A DNA stretch of 64,000 nt from an uncultured Bacilli bacterium (GTDB lineage Bacteria; Bacillota_I; Bacilli_A; RFN20; CAG-288): the NCBI GenBank assembly GCA_934725685.1, contig CAKVBX010000003.1, positions 1-64,000 on the forward strand, in the 5' to 3' direction. The notes below the pieces were generated by a model. That model saw only the letters and a list, made by a program, of their open reading frames with translations, did no database searches and had not been told where the DNA came from. Numbering within the stretch: the first letter of the stretch is position 1; the number at the start of each line of letters is the position of its first letter. Positions 60,921 to 64,000 of the stretch are shown one piece after another. The translations under genes were made by a program, and so were the position numbers.

Positions 60921-62087
60921 CTAGTTCACTTTAAAGGGAGAAAAACTGAGAGAATTGAGTTCCCGGGCCTTCTTTTCCGAATAACGGAAGAGTTTCATGG
61001 TCTTTTCGAGGGAATAGGAGAAGGACATGGTCAGCATGATGATGAAGAGAAAGGAATTCATGGAGAATGATTCGGTCAGCGTCATGATGGAAAAAGCGAA
61101 GACCGCAGTCGAGAAGATTTCCAAGAGATAGGTGACCACATGGGCCGTAAGAAGATTTTCGCTTCGCTTCCGCATTTCAAAAAAAGCTTGGATACCTTTC
61201 TCCTCTCCGGAGTTTTCAAGGAAGTAACTTTCTCTTAGGGTGCAATACCGGTTGAGAGCGTTCCGTTCATCCTGTAACGGAAGCCGCAGAAGGAAGAAGA
61301 GAAATGCAACGAGAAGAAGGAAAGAAAAGAAATAGGAGTTGAGAACTAGCATCACGGTGAGACCGATGCAGAACACCGCATAGGACAGGGTATCCGAAGC
61401 ACATTTGACCGTGTCCGTAATCAGCGTGTAAAGATGAAAGTAGTCTTTCTGGAAACCCAGTCGCCCACCGGACCGAAGCAGAAGATCTTTTTCCAGTCGG
61501 TGCCTTGTCATGATATTGAACAGATTCTGAAGCAGGATACCGAGGGCAAGAGCGACAGCGGATATCACACAAAAGACAAAGGCATTCGTCGAGGAAGTGA
61601 AAACCAGAAGACCGGCAAGGGAGAGTGCCTGAAAAAGAAAACACAGGCAATAGATAAGAATCTCCCGTTTTCTGAGGATGGAAACACGGCCACATTTTTC
61701 CTTCTTCCCTTTTGAAACAAACGCCATCATGTTGCCGGTGAAGAAGGTAAGAAATTCTCCGAGAGAGATACTCATTTCTCCAAAGGCCGGATCTTTAAGA
61801 TACACACGATTCTTCGTGATGTTCTCCACGATGACAAAATGAAGCTGTTTTCCTTCGAATACCTGACAGATGAGAGGAAACATGTTAGAAGATATACTCC
61901 TGATATCATCAACATGAAAGGATTTATAATAAATGCCATGCCGTATCAATTCCTCTTTCATCTCCAAAAAACTCTGACATGATGACTGAAGTCGTACCAT
62001 ATAGAATCCTTTGTCATGATTCATTTTTGCCAAAAGATTCCGTACCACACATTTTCCGCAGTCTCGCTCTTCGCTCTGTAATAGCAT
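60921..62087 (-). CDS. C39 peptidase plus ABC-exporter membrane domain without ATPase
   Basis: The 388-residue protein begins with a peptidase C39 domain: MLLQSEERDCGKCVVRNLLA with Cys10 and oxyanion Gln4, His83 in KQLHFVIVENI and Asp99 in YLKDPAFGEM, then EFLTFFTGNMMAF. Five or six membrane helices follow (about 145-360), resembling the membrane domain of peptidase-containing ABC exporters. The nucleotide-binding domain is absent; the frame stops soon after the last helix (SFSPFKVN). Such exporters normally cleave double-glycine leaders and secrete peptides. ATG 62087 has GGAGG 8 nt upstream. No leader-peptide gene or ATPase was found nearby. Confidence 0.75.
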   Translation of the reverse strand: MLLQSEERDCGKCVVRNLLAKMNHDKGFYMVRLQSSCQSFLEMKEELIRHGIYYKSFHVDDIRSISSNMFPLICQVFEGKQLHFVIVENITKNRVYLKDPAFGEMSISLGEFLTFFTGNMMAFVSKGKKEKCGRVSILRKREILIYCLCFLFQALSLAGLLVFTSSTNAFVFCVISAVALALGILLQNLFNIMTRHRLEKDLLLRSGGRLGFQKDYFHLYTLITDTVKCASDTLSYAVFCIGLTVMLVLNSYFFSFLLLVAFLFFLLRLPLQDERNALNRYCTLRESYFLENSGEEKGIQAFFEMRKRSENLLTAHVVTYLLEIFSTAVFAFSIMTLTESFSMNSFLFIIMLTMSFSYSLEKTMKLFRYSEKKARELNSLSFSPFKVN

Positions 62088-62138
62088 AGAAAAAGCCTCC
62101 ATACCTGATATATAGGCAAAAAGGCGATCATGTTCGAA

Positions 62139-63125
62139 TTATCTTAAATCAAAATCGTGAATGACCACTTCCTCCACAATATCTCCGAGCGCTTTGAAGA
62201 GACGGTCCTTCGTCTGAGCAAGCAGTCGGCCTTTATAAAGGAAGGAATAGACGTGCTGAGAAGAGGAAAAACTAAGATAGGTGATTTTTCCCTCTTTCTT
62301 TCTCGACTCGAAGAGCGGAAGCAAATACTTCACTACATTTTCTTCCTCGAGGAACGGCATCTCATCGATATCCTCAATCAGTAGGACCTCGCTATTCATG
62401 GCAATCCGATAATCATTTACCGTTACTGCGTAAGCACCACCCTTTCGGAACAGGTGCATGAAAAGCATGGAATTAATATAGGAAACCTTTTTTTCAGCTT
62501 TCGCATAGTGATAACCGATGAGACGGAGAAGCGAACCTGAGAGATGTTTTCCTCCTTCCGGAGTCGTAAAGGCATAACCTTTTCTCCTTCCTTTTCCATC
62601 CTCTTCAATATCCTTCAGAGCATAGAGAAATACTTTGGATAATCCCTGCTGTTTCCGGATGTTGTCTCCGCTTAATAGAGAGGAAAGCAGGGTGTTACTA
62701 TCCGAATAAAGAAGGTTTGGCGTACAATCGCAGGGATCGATGCGGGAGAGAATACTGTCCACTTCCACAAGGTAAGGACAGGCCGTTTCCGCATAACGGA
62801 TCCGGTCATCATACTTTTCATAAAAAGGGCTCAGGTGATACCCTTGTTTCTTTCTCGGGCATTCAAACAGGGATCCGGTGCATTTTGCGCACTTCTTTCT
62901 ATCGGCAAGATAGGCGTAAACCTCGCCTAACGAGCGGTCCAAGGTCTCTTCCGTCTTGATGAGAGGGCGGATTTTCCCTAAGGCGCCGACATCCTGTTTC
63001 AGCATCAGGGACACCCGTTCCCTCAGCCTGGAAAGATCATCCTTATTCATCGCTAGGGGAACCGATGACTGGGAAACAAGAATCGTCCCTTCGTCGTTTC
63101 CGTTCTTGAATGTCGTTTCCTTCAT
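62139..63125 (-). CDS. dnaI: DnaI-like helicase loader with degenerate P-loop
   Basis: The 328-residue protein follows dnaB with a 4-nt overlap, as in Bacillota dnaB-dnaI. The N-terminal part has the DnaI zinc site CAKCTGSLFECPRKKQGYH (C79, C82, C89) and TACPYL (C116). The AAA+ part is diverged: Walker A reads TTPEGGKHLSG (187-197) rather than GxxGxGKT, while Walker B LLIEDIDEM (248-256) is kept. DnaI loads the DnaC helicase at origin and restart sites. ATP hydrolysis may be lost here. Assigned by position and zinc motif. Confidence 0.72.
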   Translation of the reverse strand: MKETTFKNGNDEGTILVSQSSVPLAMNKDDLSRLRERVSLMLKQDVGALGKIRPLIKTEETLDRSLGEVYAYLADRKKCAKCTGSLFECPRKKQGYHLSPFYEKYDDRIRYAETACPYLVEVDSILSRIDPCDCTPNLLYSDSNTLLSSLLSGDNIRKQQGLSKVFLYALKDIEEDGKGRRKGYAFTTPEGGKHLSGSLLRLIGYHYAKAEKKVSYINSMLFMHLFRKGGAYAVTVNDYRIAMNSEVLLIEDIDEMPFLEEENVVKYLLPLFESRKKEGKITYLSFSSSQHVYSFLYKGRLLAQTKDRLFKALGDIVEEVVIHDFDLR

Positions 63126-64000
63126 AATTTCACCTTTCCTAACAAAGAAGTCAGATCATCCTTGGTGATTTCCTTTTCCTCTTCCACCGCTTCTTCCGTT
63201 TTCTCTTCCTTGACTTTTTTCGGCCGATTGGTCTTTTTGCTGTTTGCTACAGTGAAGTCCCGGGTCTTCAAACGGACAAGGGCATCATAACAATCCTGTA
63301 CCCCATTGGCAGAAAGAGAATACGCCACCTTCTCAATAAGAAGAGAATTGAATTCTTTGTCCGTCTTCTTCAGGCAGTAGTCAAGAATGACATTGATGAC
63401 TCCGTTGTCGAATCCGAAATTAGAGCGAAGTTTCTCCACTTCCTTCATCATGAAATCACTCGGTTCCGCATGAAAGAATGCCTGTAGATATTCCTTCGGA
63501 GTCGCACTTTGGAAAAGGCGGACCATGCTGGAAGCATTTTCTTTGCCGAGTGAAGCTTTTTCCTTGGCGATATCATCATTCCTCACATAGTGATTGAGAT
63601 TACGAACCTGTTTTTGGAACTTGTCAAAATAGAATTTCAGATCACTGTCGAAGCAGGATTCAATCAGCTGAAATGCCGTCTTTTCATCGATACCGTAAAG
63701 CTTGGAGCAATCAATGATTTCTTTCTCATAGGGCTCGATTGCGGTAAAGGGAAGAGAAGCGGTAACATAGTCCTCGAAGAGTTTGGCATCGAAGTGGCTG
63801 ATTTCCTTATACCGCTTGGACTCTACGCCTTCGGACTTTTTCAGATCCTCTTCCGTAAGAGCCACGGAAAACACATCGGAAAAACGTTCCGAGACATTCT
63901 GATAACCCGCTTCTGTTTCCTTCTCCGGCTTGGAGAAATAGGAAAGCAGACGGAAATATTTCTTCCGGGAAACATTTTGGAGGAGGAGATTCTTTAGAAT
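63122..64000 (-). CDS. dnaB: Replication initiation/membrane attachment protein DnaB (partial)
   Basis: The frame is open to the window edge; the N-terminus is missing. About 292 residues are visible. KYFRLLSYFSKPEKETEAGY and FDAKLFEDYVTASLPFTAIE resemble the DnaB/DnaD-type winged helix, and GFDNGVINVILDYCLKKTDK (about 160 codons from the 3' end) is the DnaD-like DDBH2 signature. A charged linker with EEAVEEEKEITKDD precedes a conserved tail DLTSLLGKVKL. DnaB (Bacillota) acts with DnaD and DnaI to load replicative helicase. The GTG at 63874 is internal, not the start. Confidence 0.78.
   Translation of the reverse strand: MLKNLLLQNVSRKKYFRLLSYFSKPEKETEAGYQNVSERFSDVFSVALTEEDLKKSEGVESKRYKEISHFDAKLFEDYVTASLPFTAIEPYEKEIIDCSKLYGIDEKTAFQLIESCFDSDLKFYFDKFQKQVRNLNHYVRNDDIAKEKASLGKENASSMVRLFQSATPKEYLQAFFHAEPSDFMMKEVEKLRSNFGFDNGVINVILDYCLKKTDKEFNSLLIEKVAYSLSANGVQDCYDALVRLKTRDFTVANSKKTNRPKKVKEEKTEEAVEEEKEITKDDLTSLLGKVKL

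Overview
The window reads as a compact chromosome segment from a low-complexity Bacillota lineage. Bacillus-type machinery is present: dnaB/dnaI/dnaG, a SigA-type sigma factor, AddA, ParE/ParC, RsfS, YqeH, YneF, a YqhY/Asp23 protein and Gls24-like neighbours. Base composition is balanced (about half GC by eye), TGA is a normal stop, the MEP isoprenoid route is used (dxs, ispG, ispH), and several genes are fused, shortened or missing key residues. This fits an uncultivated gut member of Bacilli close to the Erysipelotrichia/Mollicutes boundary (RF39-like). The placement is inference, not a search result. No phage, insertion sequence, CRISPR array or rRNA was seen. One tRNA (His) is present.

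Layout. 1-5.2 kb (+): the 3' part of addA, then a MoxR ATPase with a VWA partner. 5.3-9.3 kb (-): DegV, an O-antigen-ligase-like membrane protein, a small GNAT protein, tRNA-His and rpsD with a probable leader. 9.7-15.2 kb: leuS, a large surface lipoprotein and pepC. 15.4-29.6 kb (+): a cysteine desulfurase with a TtcA-like thiolase, a small lipoprotein, tex, then a shortened form of the B. subtilis yqhY-nusB-xseA-xseB-dxs-recN cluster continuing into dinB, xerD and deoB. 29.66-30.18 kb: a gene-free, strikingly AT-rich convergent spacer packed with TAGTACTA palindromes. 30.2-38.1 kb (-): parE-parC, yqeH, a NadD/YqeK fusion, rsfS and mtnN. 38.1-41.8 kb: plsY (+), rpmG-efp-yneF (-), a decayed lipoprotein gene and ispG (+). 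41.8-49.0 kb (-): apt, relA, hisS, aspS and a DEAD-like helicase. 49.1-50.0 kb (+): ispH. 49.9-64 kb (-): dnaB-dnaI, a C39 peptidase/permease without ATPase, ybeY-cdd fusion, era, recO, glyS, dnaG, a sigma-region-4-only gene, trmK, rpoD, a Nif3 protein and a second sigma factor.

The most unusual region is the macromolecular-synthesis locus at 49.9-54.7 kb. A block of about 273 bp holding the rpoD upstream region, its ribosome-binding site and its first codons is present twice with only 9 differences. The first copy drives rpoD. The second drives an intact 82-codon gene encoding little more than sigma region 4, which has itself diverged to about 55% identity from RpoD. That small gene sits where sigA normally lies (dnaG-sigA-trmK-nif3). 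A further divergent sigma-70 protein lies 0.85 kb downstream of rpoD.

Other recurring themes are genes whose -10 box lies exactly 6 nt before the start codon (probable leaderless mRNAs), and proteins that keep the fold but lose the classical active-site signature: the NadD part of the YqeK fusion, the DnaI P-loop, the EF-P loop lysine, the DEAD box, the DXS ThDP motif and the DUF2201-type HExxH.
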